Assembly: GCA_026826555.1 (NCBI GenBank)
Contig: JAKSZT010053881.1
Location: forward strand, 5,004,203 to 5,068,202
From: Tolypeutes matacus
Lineage: Eukaryota > Chordata > Mammalia > Cingulata > Chlamyphoridae
Direction: 5' to 3'
Length of the DNA: 64,000 nt
Part shown: piece by piece, positions 1-11,070 of the stretch
How the letters are laid out: the number at the start of each line of letters is the position of its first letter
Position numbering within the stretch: position 1 is the stretch's first letter
The notes under the pieces: model-generated
The model's input: only the letters and a program-made list of their open reading frames with translations
Databases searched by the model: none
Told to the model about the DNA's origin: nothing
Program-made: the position numbers and the translations under genes

Positions 1-1006
1 TCTATGTTATGTTAGTTGTAATTTTCCCATGTATCACCATTTACTTGACACTTTGTAAAGAAAGAACTTTCTTATACTTATACTACTAACCACAATCTTT
101 ATCTACCACCAAAATCACTATGTTATACAGACCCTACATTACTCTCTTGCTTCCTTTCAATTGAAATATTACCTCCACAGACTATCCCTTTCATCCACAA
201 TCACATTTATAAATCAGCAGTGTTAGTTATACTTACTATAATGTATTACCAACTCTATTCATTTTCACACATTTACAATTAACCTTATTAATAACACTAC
301 ATACATTAAGCATCCAGCTCCCATTTTCAACCCACATTCAAATTCCTAGTAAACTCAAGGGTTTACCTCCGTGAGTTGACTCATCATTTTAATTCATATT
401 AGTGAGACCATACAATATTTGTTCTTTTGTGTCTGACTTATTTCACTCAACATAATGTCCTCAAGGTTCATCCATGTTGTCATATGAAGCCCGATTTCAT
501 TTCTTCTTATAGCTCAATAGTATTCCATTGTGTTTGTTTGTGTGTGTGTGTGTGTGTATATATCACATTTTGTATATCCACTCATAGGCTGATGGATACT
601 TATGTTGTTTCCATACTTTAGCTATTGTAAATAATGCTGCTTGAACATCAGTGTGAAAATGTCAGTCTGTGTCCTTGCTTTCAGTTCTTCTGAATATATT
701 CCTAATAATGGGATTCCTGGATCATACAACAGTTCTATATTTAGTTTCTTGAGGAACCACTAAACTGTCTTTCACAAAGGCTGCACCATTCTATATTCCC
801 ACCAACAGTGAAGGTGTGTTCCTATTTTTCCACGTCCTCTCTAGTACTTGTAGTTTTTTGTTTTTGTAATAATGGTCATTCTGTAAGGTGTGAAATGGTA
901 TCTCATTGTAGTTTTGATCTGCATTTTCCTAATAGCTAATGATGTTAAACATTTTTTCATGAGCTTTTAGGCCATTTGTATTTCCTCTTTGGCCCATTTT
1001 GTTACA
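1..1006 (-). mobile_element. L1 LINE, 3' part (end of ORF2 and 3' UTR), reverse orientation
   Basis: Read on the minus strand, about 430-1006 matches the conserved last part of L1 ORF2. The plus strand shows the usual reverse complement: the block beginning ACTTATTTCACTCAACATAA, the CATTCTATATTCCCACCAAC block, and GAAATGGTATCTCATTGTAG. The stretch 1-430 has the look of L1 3' UTR, and the element probably starts outside the window. Stops and indels throughout show it is dead. The open frame at 427-621 is antisense to ORF2 and is not a gene. Confidence is high for L1 and low for subfamily. Confidence 0.9.
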
Positions 1007-1300
1007 ATATTTGAAACAATATTATAATAATTATACTATTAACCATAATCCATAGTTTACATTAGGGTTCATTTTCTGTGTTGTACAGATCTATGATTTT
1101 TAAAAATTATTCTGGTAACATATTTATAACCTAAAACTTCCCATTTTAACTACTTTCAAATACACAATTCAGTGGTGTTAACTACATTCACAATGTAATT
1201 TTAAGAACTCTGTTTTTTTTCAGATTGTTCCATCTTTCATCATAGCATTCTATTGTTGATTCATTGATGAGATATTGTCTCTGTTTCTCCAAAGATATTC
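1007..1300 (-). mobile_element. Second L1 3' UTR fragment, reverse orientation
   Basis: ORF2-like sequence stops at about 1006 (after TTTGGCCCATTTTG) and switches to text typical of L1 3' UTR in antisense, including CACAATTCAGTGGTGTTAAC at about 1163. In a continuous L1, ORF2 would not be followed by 3' UTR in this direction, so this is a second insertion or a rearrangement. Confidence 0.6.
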
Positions 1301-2009
1301 ACTCTTTCCATTGTCCAGATTTCCTCTGAGTTCTGCTCTCTTATTTATTTCTCTTTATTAAAACCTCTGATAAACCTCAGCTCTTTTCACAGGTAAGCAC
1401 TAAAAAGCTGATAGAAGTCTGTATGGAAGAGCAATTATAAATTTATGGTCTTCTCTGTAGCACAAAAGAATGAACAGTTAGCTTTTTCACTGGCGTATCT
1501 GACTATTGTTTCTGTATGTCCTTAGTGGTTTAATTTCTCTGAGTAAAGTTCCTTCAGTTTCTCCTTTGCTGCTAGCATTCTGGAGCTGGGTATAAGAGTT
1601 GACCTGGTAAGGGGATGGAAGGAGAGTGGTCTGTATATTAAGTATGCAGACTTTTGCTTCCTCCTAATATTTGTCATTCCTACCACATACCTGACTCCTC
1701 TCTATGGGTGTTGTTTGGTTGTTGCAGTTTTGGTTAAAAATAAAAATATTTTGTTATTGTCATTGTTTCTGTTCTTTTAGACTGTGCATATCCGTTTACG
1801 TTAGAGTTAGTAAAAAGGAAGTTATCCATTCATTCATTCCGCAAATAGTGAGGGACAGACGACTTTTCATAGGCAGCTACAGAGCCATCTGTTTATTCTT
1901 TTCCTTGCTTTCCCAACCAACTTGAGTAGTCATGTGTTATTGAGTTATAGGGCTATTTTTTGTTTTGCCTTTATAGCCTGAAAGCCTATATATCAGAAGG
2001 CAATAAAGT

Positions 2010-2075
2010 GTGGTAATTAAAAGCATGGAATTTGGAACCAGAAAGACCTGGGTTTGACCACTGACTTACTACCTG
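2010..2075 (+). mobile_element. MIR SINE, 5' half (split element)
   Basis: The text AATTAAAAGCATGGAATTTG, then GACCTGGGTTTGACCACTGACTTACTACCTGT, follows the MIR head. The match breaks off at 2075, where an LTR begins, and resumes at about 2455. Confidence 0.7.
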
Positions 2076-2453
2076 TGGTAGATTATTACGTACCCCAACA
2101 CAGACATGTTCTTAATCCTAATGCACATTTCTGTGGGTACAAAACCATTGTTGATAGGACCTTTTGAAAATTTATTTTTAGGAAATCTGGATGAATGAAG
2201 GCCTTATAAATAGAACGTGGAAGTCACAGAGCAGAAGAAAGGAGAGGATGTTGCCATGTACTGGGAGGCAGATACAAGCCAAGGAGCCCCAAGCATTGCC
2301 AGCAGCCAGCACCAGGACAACCTAAAGACTCCAGAGAAAGCAGGTCTTGCTGATATCTTAATTTTGGACTTCTAGCTTCAAAATTGCAAGTCAATAAATT
2401 CTCAGTGTTTGAGCCAAACTATTGCGTCATAGCAGTATGGCAAACTAAGATAG
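2076..2453 (+). mobile_element. Solo MaLR-type (MLT1-like) LTR
   Basis: The start resembles MaLR LTRs (GTAGATTATTACGTACCCCA, then CATGTTCTTAATCCTAATGC). The end has the expected TTCTAGCTTC, AATAAATTCTCAGTGTTTGA and GGCAAACTAAGATA. No internal viral sequence flanks it, so it is a solo LTR. It sits inside a MIR. Confidence 0.7.
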
Positions 2454-2454
2454 A

Positions 2455-2600
2455 GCCGTTTTGAATTTCAGTGTCCTCATCATTAAATAAGTTAACTTCT
2501 CTGAGACTCTACTTTCTCAACTGTAAAACAGGGACATGATGTCTTTTTTAGGTGTATGAATTATGTGTAAATTACATGTAAATTGCTTAGCACAAAAACT
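2455..2600 (+). mobile_element. MIR SINE, 3' half (split element)
   Basis: TTAACTTCTCTGAGACTC, then CTCAACTGTAAAACAGGGAC and AATTGCTTAGCACA, follow the middle and end of MIR. They continue the MIR that was interrupted at 2075. Confidence 0.65.
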
Positions 2601-3967
2601 TGCCCTAATTCCCTTTCTTCCTTGATATCTTAATAGTTATGATTAAGCTGAATATAAAAGACAACCTAAAATAAGTGACTTGAACAATCCTGAGGTAGTG
2701 AATCCTAGTGATGCCATGAACCTAGACTCTTCCTGTTTCAACACTTAACATATAGAGATGGCAATAATATTGCTATTATTTGGGTATTACAAGGATAAAA
2801 TGTGTCTGAAGTCCTTAGTACAGTGTTTACACATGAAAAGCTCAATACCTGAAAAAAATGGCAGAAAAGTCAGTCAGGTTAGTCATGCCAATTACTTGAC
2901 AGGGAATCTGGAAATAAAGGATGTTCATCACAAGGCATGAAGAGTGTACCCACTAAAAGTCTGATGGTAAATTCTGATTTGCTTACAATTATTTAGAGTG
3001 AAAACCAGAAACTTGCCAAATCAAATTATACCTTCTGTAACAAGGCCCTTGCTATTTCATTTTAGGGCACATAACACCACAATCCTAGGTTTATTTCTCC
3101 CCTCATGGCACATATTCTCAATCTATCAGCTGAGTGAAGATCATCATCATCACCATCATCATCACTGTATATGAGGGCATCTGTTCAAGCAACTTCACCT
3201 TGTCTACATTAACATCACTTAAGTCTGGGTTTTGACTCAATCTGAGAAGATATGCAGTTGTCATTTAAATTGACAATAACCTCAGTAAATTCTAGATCTA
3301 ACTTTTGTAAGCATGCCATTGTTCATTCGGTATTTTCCCCCTAAGACTTGGCAAAAATATTAAATTCCTCCTAAGACAAAATTGTGATAACCTGAGGTGT
3401 AAAAAATGTTTTACCTTTCCCACTAAATCTCCTCTAATAATTTTCTGGAATGCTATAATTACTGCCTTCTAAATATTTAGGGAAAGAATTTGCTAAAAAA
3501 TATATCAGATAACTTTTTAATTTTGTTTACTGTTCTGGAAATTTTTATTTCCTCAAATCATTCCAGAGCCTATGGGAGCCAAATAATTCAGCAATGTACA
3601 CTGATTCTTCATTGTATGCTATGTAAATTACACAAAGCAAGACTTTCATCTGACTCGTGGATTTTGTTTGTTAACAAAAGGGCAGATTTTGCCCTGTTCT
3701 CCATTGCAATCATGACAGAGATAATTTAATCCTTCCCAGTCTCAACCAAAGATAGCAGATCCAAACACTCTGCAAAGTCCAGAGTTGGGTTCTGTACTCT
3801 CGTCACCAAATGATGGGCAGTGAGGTGTGTTACATGTAGTTTCAGGTTTAGGTTTCTTGTGAAATTATGCTCAAATTAATCAATGGCTAAGTCCACTTTG
3901 TTATACTATAATTTCCTTTGTAGCGCTAGTGGTCATGAAAATGTCTTACTGCCAAATCTAGATCAGT
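2601..3967. other. No recognised gene or repeat
   Basis: Unique-looking AT-rich sequence. Open frames of 60-79 codons on the plus strand have no recognisable motif. The only structured part is a short ATC run at 3140-3164. Confidence 0.5.
3140..3164 (+). repeat. (ATC)n simple repeat
   Basis: About eight ATC triplets with one interruption (ACC). Confidence 0.9.
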
Positions 3968-4315
3968 TCACTGCCAATGAAATTGTGATTCCCAAAACAC
4001 AAAATCTAAGAAAGATGTACATTGGACAGCACCAGCAAGGTCAGCTAATTCATCAAGAGCCAGGCATAGAAGTCCACGTTTCACTTTGCCAATAAGCTTG
4101 TTTGCTTCATCTAGTGCCAACAAATCAATCCTCTGAACAGATGACATGTTTAATAAAGGAATCTTTTTACAAATTCATGGAGTACGTCAGTACTCATCTT
4201 TCCAATGTATCATTTGCTGCAAGGATTTATTCTATTTTTTAGGGTCAGCAAATGGATTATTGTGCCAAGTCAATATTCTGAAGGTGTTGAAAAAAAAAGC
4301 TGCATTCTCCTCCTG
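3968..4315 (-). pseudogene. Weak coding-like trace, unidentified
   Basis: One minus-strand frame reads about 116 codons with only three internal stops before a final stop at 3968-3970. The residues look like ordinary soluble protein: NTFRILTWHNNPFADPKK, then QRIDLLALDEANKLIGKV, then GLLCLALDELADLAGAVQ. The last 60 codons, from an ATG near 4148, are free of stops. I do not recognise the family. It could be a worn processed pseudogene or chance. The plus-strand frame at 3883-4095 overlaps it and is probably its shadow. Confidence 0.25.
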
Positions 4316-5454
4316 AATAGCCCATCAGTTACAATGGTAATATTTTGGAATGGATTTACCACGTAGTCTGGGGTTTCTACAAGTTCCCTTATCCAGAAAA
4401 CTGAATGCAACATTCTTTAATGAGGTTCTAACTTTCTATTCTTTGTTAGCAATTGTTAAATAATAAAGAGGCAATAAATATGTAATTGAGCAGAAGGAAA
4501 ATATCTCAGTTTAAACAAATTCATGTGGGAAATTCAATTCTGTAGTCACAAAATTTTTTATTGGGCAGCCCACAACAGAATTCACCCCCCTTCGTTTATT
4601 AGTCAGTAGGAATCTATGGGACTATAACGACAGTCACATTTTGCATAGCTAATATATTGACAGTTTGTGTTCTATAGGTCTAAATTTTCTGGGGATCTAT
4701 TTCTGGAGGCCAATCAAACCTTACCAAACCTACTGAGTTCATTTTTCTCTCCTATGCACCAGAGTGAGATAATCATCACAAGATCTGCTGAAGGTCCTAG
4801 CAGAATCTTCATGGTTAGGAGAAAAAGAAGAACTGTCTCTGTGTCCTCTGAAAAGGCAGAGCAGAACTGAACCATAGTCCACAAAGAAGCCTGGTGTCAC
4901 ATATAGCTAAGGGTGATATACAAATGAAACAGTCCTGATCTCTGCACGTTGACAGGTCTTGTACTCCTATGATATGCAGAACTTCTTTTTTCAAAATATG
5001 GGGAGCGTATGTTGCACAGGACAACAAAAATCAGAGTGTAGAGACTGAGTTTAGACCAAGTGGGAAGAATAGACATTGACGGTGCCATGTCTGTGAGTGA
5101 GAGGTGCTGAAAGGCTGAATCATGAAAGGAGCTGACATGCTTCAATTGTTTTATGTGTCATTGTTCAGTGCAAGACCCTTCACAGATATTAAGAGAGTAA
5201 TAGTGTCTCTTCCTCTAAAGATCGTTCAGTAGGAGAATGGACCAGATGATCTCTACAGAGGCCTCCCTGCACAATAAGTCTAAGTTCTATGGACTCCCAA
5301 AATGTTTGCCACTCTAGACCCTATGTGAAAACAGCAGAATTGCATGATGGGCCCTCTGCTCCCACTATTGAGAAGATAAGAGTTTAGGCAGGAAATACCT
5401 CAAGAGCAATATACATCACTATAAGGGCCAAAATATACGGCACAGAGAAGTTTG
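4316..5454. other. No recognised gene or repeat
   Basis: Overlapping plus and minus frames at 4667-5145 have no recognisable domain. I see no repeat family I can name. Confidence 0.45.
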
Positions 5455-5545
5455 TCAGTTCGATTCATTGCTCTATCTTCATTACCTCCAGCCGTGCCTG
5501 GCACATTGTAGGTGACTTACAAATATATTTGAATAAATGAATGAA
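5455..5545 (+). mobile_element. L2 LINE, 3' tail
   Basis: GTGCCTGGCACATTGTAGGT followed by AATATATTTGAATAAATGAATGAATG is the hallmark L2 3' end with its short tail repeat. Confidence 0.75.
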
Positions 5546-5609
5546 TGGACAGATGAATTGTTTCGTGCAAAAATATTGCAGTCAAAATGAGAAGTTTCAA
5601 ATTTGAATA

Positions 5610-6038
5610 GGCTTACTCTCAAAATGTTACATATTGTTTGATTTCATTTATACAACATTCTTGAAATGACAAAATTATTGAGATGGAGAACAGATTAGTG
5701 ATTTCCAGGACTAAGAAGGTGGCTGTGGCTATATAATGGTTGCACAGGGGGTCCTTGTGATGGAACTCTTTGGTATCTTTACTGTGGTGGTAGTAACACG
5801 AATCTACATTATGTGATAAAATTGCAAAGAATACACAATATGAGTGCATGTAAAATCAGTAAAATCTGAATCAGATTGTTGGAGTATGTCAATGTCAATA
5901 TTCTATTTGTTATATTGTACAGTAGTGATGCAAAATATTACCACTGGGGAAAACTGGGTGAAGGATATGCAGGCTATCGCTGTAGTATTTCTTACAAATG
6001 CATGTGAATATACAATTATTTCAAAATTAAAAAAAAAA
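5610..6038 (+). mobile_element. L1M-type LINE, 3' end with poly(A)
   Basis: TTGATTTCATTTATACAACA, TTAGTGATTTCCAGGACTA and TTTACTGTGGTGGTAGTAAC follow the common L1M 3' UTR. They are followed by ATTACCACTGGGGAAAACTG, the final TTATTTCAAAATTA and a poly(A) tail at 6028-6038. The open frames here lie in untranslated sequence. Confidence 0.75.
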
Positions 6039-6274
6039 TGCTTAAAAGCCTGAGTCAGCATATTGATGGATTCATGGAGAAGTGGGATTGTGATTGGTCT
6101 TGGAAGATGGGTAGGATTTGGATAGGGAGAGAGGAGAGTGCATAGATGAATACGGTGAGTGGGCTGAAAATTAGGTTTATGAGAATCTCCAAGGGAACAG
6201 TGGTACAGGTTAACATGGAAGAGACTGGTGGCATGGTTTGGTAATTTGGTGACATGGTTTCGTAAGTTGGCACA

Positions 6275-6510
6275 TGGTTTTTAGTAGAGAAATTATGGAC
6301 TCTGGAGTCAGACTTCCTTCACTTTGTAGGACAGCTCCTATACTCTCTTCTGTATGATGGCAGCAAACTCCCTAATCTCTGAATGCAGCTTTCCTCATGT
6401 GATCACAGAAGGCATGATAGCTTCTTTGCAGAGATGTAAGGATTAAATAAGAGTGTGCTGAGTTCCTAGCTCAGATATTGGCACACAGTAGGTATGTATA
6501 GATACACAGT
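6275..6510 (+). mobile_element. MIR SINE
   Basis: GACTCTGGAGTCAGACTTCC, CTCTGAATGCAGCTTTCCTC, AGATGTAAGGATTAAATAAG and GGCACACAGTAGGTATG match successive parts of MIR. The element is diverged. Confidence 0.75.
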
Positions 6511-7689
6511 CCTAGATGTAAAGCAGGCAATCTTGGGTCACTTTAAGGGCAGGTTACTGCACAGTCATACCACTGCTCAGTGTTGGGGAAGCCAAAGAGG
6601 AGGACAGTGCCAAGAGCAGAGATCAGTCACAATTAGAAGAAGGAGAGGTCCTCTGCCCTTAGCCACAGCATAAGCCCAGCTTCAGGAAAGAATGTGAGCA
6701 GGAGATGGGAAATGTCTTCAGTCTCTTCACTGAAAAGTTTGTCTGACCTTGAAAGAGGAGAAGGATAAAGTTTTCAGAGAAGCCTCATCACAGGCAGCAG
6801 CCCTGACCACCATTGCCTCTTTGTTTTCCGTCTCTGTTTGCACTGGACAAGGCAAGGGAATAAAGGCTCTGGGCATGACGACATGGTCCAGTGCTGAGCC
6901 CAGGGAGTTTGGCAGCCTTGTGCCCTGCAAGCAGTCAGCTGGCCTCATGAGGACATTCCCCTTCAGCAACGGCAACAGCAAAGCAACAGTGGCAGCCACA
7001 AGAACAAACCACAAACCTGTTTAAATAAAATGTGTGCTCACATTCCAACAATTTTCTTAAATCTACATGGAAAATTAGTACCAATTTAGAGCCAGATGAA
7101 AGAGCTAAAATAATAACTTTCCAAGGCATGTTTTTCTCTCATTTCCTCTAATTTCAAAATTCAAAATGATTACCACTTTAAAATCTTGGTTTGGGTGTGT
7201 GTGTGTGTGTGTTTTAGTGTGTAGGAGTGTGTATGTATGTGCATGTTTTGTCTACAGTATTAGTACATTTTCTGCTATTTTCTTCCAAAGAAGAAAAACA
7301 GATTGGAGAGACTAAACCCTAGGCTGACAATATATAGTTTTGTAAATACAACATGTAACGATACAAGCATTTACCAACAGCATTAGCTATAACAATATGA
7401 ATTCCACAGCTGAGTGGTATAAAACATATTTACAACTACTGCTGTACAGCATGCTACGGATGCAGCAGGATCGTGTTTATTGAGATGCACAGAAACCCAA
7501 GGAACTGATCGCACAGAAGAAAGGAATCTAAATTGACTTCTCCAAATTTCTGTTGCTTTCAGGTAATAAAAACCTACCACTCTGGACTCTAAACAAAATC
7601 TCTGTCAAAATGGACGGTTAGTATGAGATCCAATCCGAAATGTCAGGCTGGGAAAATAAATCCATGTTTTTCTTTTCGGTAGTGTTTGT
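6511..7689. other. No recognised gene; short (GT)n
   Basis: Slightly GC-richer sequence at 6600-7020 carries overlapping open frames on both strands (6727-7024) that I cannot place. A (GT)n run sits at 7194-7212. Confidence 0.4.
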
Positions 7690-8650
7690 TTTTCTTTTCC
7701 TTTTTTTTTTTCTTTTGTAGAGTTCAGTCTATTTTCTGTTTTTGCTGCTATTGATACATCAGGCATCCAATCATGAAAAACAATGTCCATGTCACTAAAA
7801 TGGCCTCCAGGCATCCAGGATCTCTACGTTGGGGTTAAACATCTGTGTGAAGATGTGACAGTACACCTTATAAAAGGTATTATTGAGTAATATAGACTTT
7901 CTGTAATAACCAAACAGTAAAGAATATAGCTTTTTAAAGGTCTCCCCATGGCTGATCTCATGATTCAAAGATAAGACACTGTGCTGCAAGCTAAGTAATA
8001 AAATCTGGTAGATACTCTGGGCTAGCTTGTGACAAATCATATCAAAGTATTATTAAAGAAAGAACTTGAGACCCAAGACTATTATTGATTCTTGACAGCA
8101 TTTCTTATAAATAAAGTGTTGCATTCAGGTACTGGACTTGCCGAGGTCCTGGCAGAATTTTCCCAATTATAGGGGAAGCTGCAAAATAGTAACGATCCAT
8201 TAGCGGGAACCAAAAGCCTCTGTCTGCAGCACGACAAGGATGGGTCATGGTCAAAAGAGAGCCCATAAGAACACGATTTCCAAAGACCTCTGAGGGCACT
8301 ACTTGATGATCCCTTTTTGAAATGGGTAAAGCTGCTTCCAAGCTTAAACGCGAAGCAGTCTGTGCCCTGACTGTGTTAGCTGGGTGAGTCTGTGACCCTT
8401 CCGAGCTCTTTGGGCACACCTCCATTAGTGTTCGTGCTCATCCAGCGAAGAGGCTGATACAGTCAACTGAAATGACAGGGTGATAAATATAAAACCACTA
8501 TCATCAATAAGACTGGAATGTAAAAGCACTTAGTTTCAGCCTAAGTAACTCACAGAAAGTTTGGTTTCAAGAACCAGTGCGTCATCCATCACTACTCTAC
8601 CTTCTGTTGACAAAGTAATTGTAAGATATCTAGAATGGAGGCTCAATACG
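7690..8650 (-). pseudogene. Possible processed pseudogene, unidentified
   Basis: Several adjacent minus-strand open segments follow one another in different frames: around 8580-8650 (LTITLSTEGRVVMDDALVLE), 8105-8425 (including FWFPLMDRYYFAASPIIGK) and 7795-8040 (including LYSLLFGYYRKSILLNNTF). This is the pattern a coding sequence broken by frameshifts would leave. At its 3' side the plus strand has a T-rich tract (about 7684-7716), which is A-rich in the minus sense and could be a tail. CpGs at 8250-8440 exceed the local background. I cannot name the parent gene, and no clear AATAAA or target duplication was found. It may be chance. Confidence 0.3.
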
Positions 8651-9139
8651 AGCTGACATTTTTGAAAGGAGGAATTGTGTGCCGTACTTACTCATTAAAT
8701 GTATTTTTCCTCTACTAAAGATGTTTCCTTTTTTAGTTTATGTATGAATAACTTTAACTAAAGTTCCCTTGACACTCTGACTTTGCTCTGAATAGCACCT
8801 ATGTTCATTAACATAAAACCTGAAAGAAAATAATTTTAATGTAGTTTTTTTAACACTTCAAAAGCCTCTAACAAATTGATTGAGCACAATTATGCATTAT
8901 AAAGGGAATTATAAAGAGATCATAGAAGGTTGAAAAGTTCTAGCTAAAAAAACACTTTGGGGTGAAAAAGAAAAGGAAAATAGGCAGTGAATGCAAAACT
9001 TTGATACACATTGAATAAAAGTAAACAGAAATTTTAGGCATTAATTTTATTTTTTTATTTTCTTATAAATGCAGTGTTCACAGAGAAGAATACAGAGGAA
9101 GTCACAATAGGAGGAGGCTCAGATAATCTGACAGAATGA
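8651..9139. other. No recognised gene or repeat
   Basis: AT-rich unique sequence with nothing I can name. Confidence 0.5.
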
Positions 9140-9345
9140 AGTATATTTTATACAACAGGATGAACTTTGAAGTCAGACAGGCCTGGATTTGAATTTCTGC
9201 TCTGCCACTTACCACCCACACGGTGAAGAACAACTTACTTTTTTCTCAGTTTCCTCATTTGTAGCAATGTGAGGATAAATAATATGGTTTTGTGTTTTTT
9301 AAGCACTTAACAAGTCTGGCACACGTTGAGCATTTAACCAATCCT
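9140..9345 (+). mobile_element. MIR SINE
   Basis: TTTGAAGTCAGACAGGCCTG, then GCTCTGCCACTTACC, TCTCAGTTTCCTCATTTGTA, TGAGGATAAATAATATG and GTCTGGCACACGTTGAGCAT follow MIR along its length. Confidence 0.85.
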
Positions 9346-9544
9346 TGGTCTTTCCACCCACTGTTCCAAGGAAAGCTCTCCTTTCTTAAGTCCCACAGAA
9401 TCTTTTTTGAAGAACTGATTATCCTCATTAAAGTTCTAGGGTAGGAAAAGGACTAACTTTCCCTGAGATGGGTGCATTGATTCAATCTAAAATTTCTACC
9501 CCTGCTCACTGGAAATTGGAGCATTCTCAGATTTTTTTTTTCCA

Positions 9545-9790
9545 TATATTGCTCTCAATCCCATTGTTTTTTGCAAAGTACACCCAAATCCTACCTACTC
9601 CAAGGAGCCACTCCAGAGTCTTGTAGTCAGATTTCCACTGCTCTACTAGCATATTTGATTTAATTCCCACTCTGCTGTGAGTTCTTAGAGAGCGGGCATG
9701 GTATCTTGTTTATTTTTGGGCCCGACAATACTGTGCACCAGCCTTTGCTGATGATAAGTGCTCAAGAAACAGCCATTGAATACCTATTGG
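9545..9790 (+). mobile_element. L2 LINE, 3' end
   Basis: GTGAGTTCTTAGAGAGCGGG, CATGGTATCTTGTTTATTTT and GATAAGTGCTCAAGAAACAG followed by TTGAATACCTA correspond to the last 250 bp of L2. Confidence 0.7.
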
Positions 9791-10287
9791 TTTGTTGTTT
9801 TATAAAACCAGGCTAAGGGTTAAGTCCCAGAAGATCGAATAAAATCCTTAAGCAGCTGAACCGTGCCCCTAGCCCTTTTACATTTTGCAAATTTAATCAG
9901 TGTGACCACCATGCAGACTCACTGAAATCCAGTAGTCAATCAAAACCATTTACTGAGCCCCAAAGCCTTATGAATCAAGGATATGCAAGAGAAATAAAAA
10001 GCTGTGCGCCAACCTTTGAGAAAGTTACTATCTTGCTAAGAAAATATACATGAGGGGGATGTTAAAAACACACAACTACCATATGTAGGTTATAAATCTT
10101 AGGCTGCCAGGCAATAAACCTCAGTGGATATGTTCCCTGTTGCCTCAAGCCATTGTATATAAGTTATAGTGCAGAAAGCATATCAGTAAAACTATATTGG
10201 ACCTGTTGCTGTGCATGTGGCTAGATTTATATTTAGCTAGAAAGTCCAGGCAGTCAGGACAAATTTCCTTTCTTTGTCTCAAATGTC

Positions 10288-10530
10288 AGCATTGCATAGT
10301 GGTATGGACAGTCTGCCTAGGTTAGCATCCCACTTCTCTTTTCTTTTTTTAACCTGTGTGACCTTGGACAAGTCACATAACTTCTTTGTGTCTCACTTAC
10401 CTCATCGGTAAGATGGAGGTAAAAATAAGACCTTTCTTGTAGCATTTAGGGTGGGGTATTAAATTAGTAAGTTCAAGTCAAGCACTTAAAAAGGTATGTG
10501 GCACAAAGTCATCATGTAATAAACAATACA
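10288..10530 (+). mobile_element. MIR SINE
   Basis: AGCATTGCATAGTGGTATGG starts the element. GTGTGACCTTGGACAAGTCA and TTACCTCATCGGTAAGATGG are the MIR core, followed by the GGCACAAAGTCATCATGTAA end. Confidence 0.85.
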
Positions 10531-10894
10531 TAATATTTTTTTCTGGAAAGCAACATATTTTGGCAAGGACACGATTCACTAAGTCTCTTGATTTGATGGC
10601 AAAATTGATCCTCCCAAATTTGTAAGCCTATCCCATGGCTGAATGCTGATTGGCTCTTCCCTTTATTCTAAATTACATTGGTTTCATTGATTAAAGCTGA
10701 AAGGAAATAAAGGGGAGCGAGGGAGAAGAGTCAATGAGTTCCTTCTAATCTGACCCTTATTTAGGAATTTGGTGAGAAGTGTGAACTGGTGGCAGCAAGG
10801 TGGCATGACATCACACAGGATGCTCACCCGTTAGCTGAGGGGCTGGGGCAGAAGAGGGAACTGTGGACCTTAGGTGCATTTGCCAGGTACTTTA

Positions 10895-11070
10895 CATGCA
10901 ACCCTATAAGCTTCCCCAAACTCTCCACCATGTGTTTTTTATTTCCATTTGAGAGCTGAGAAAACCAAGGCTCCAGATACTAAATGACTTATCTAGGGTC
11001 GCACGGACAGCACGTGTTGAATTCAGGATTAGAACCCAGCTCTGTCTGACTCCAAAACCTTTAGTCTTTC
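10895..11070 (-). mobile_element. MIR SINE, reverse
   Basis: Antisense MIR: TGAGAAAACCAAGGCTCCAG, TGACTTATCTAGGGTCGCAC, then AGGATTAGAACCCAGCTCTG and TCTGACTCCAAAACC. Confidence 0.8.

Noticed and set aside
6727..7024. Overlapping 95-codon (minus) and 91-codon (plus) frames
   Set aside because: Mirror-image frames on both strands with no domain. At most one could be real, and neither shows supporting signals.
8287..8301. CTCF-like CCTCTGAGGGCACTA, and a similar site at 20517-20531 (CCATAGAGGGCACTG)
   Set aside because: When aligned to the CTCF core (CCA, two bases, AG, two bases, GGC), both are out of register or miss key positions.
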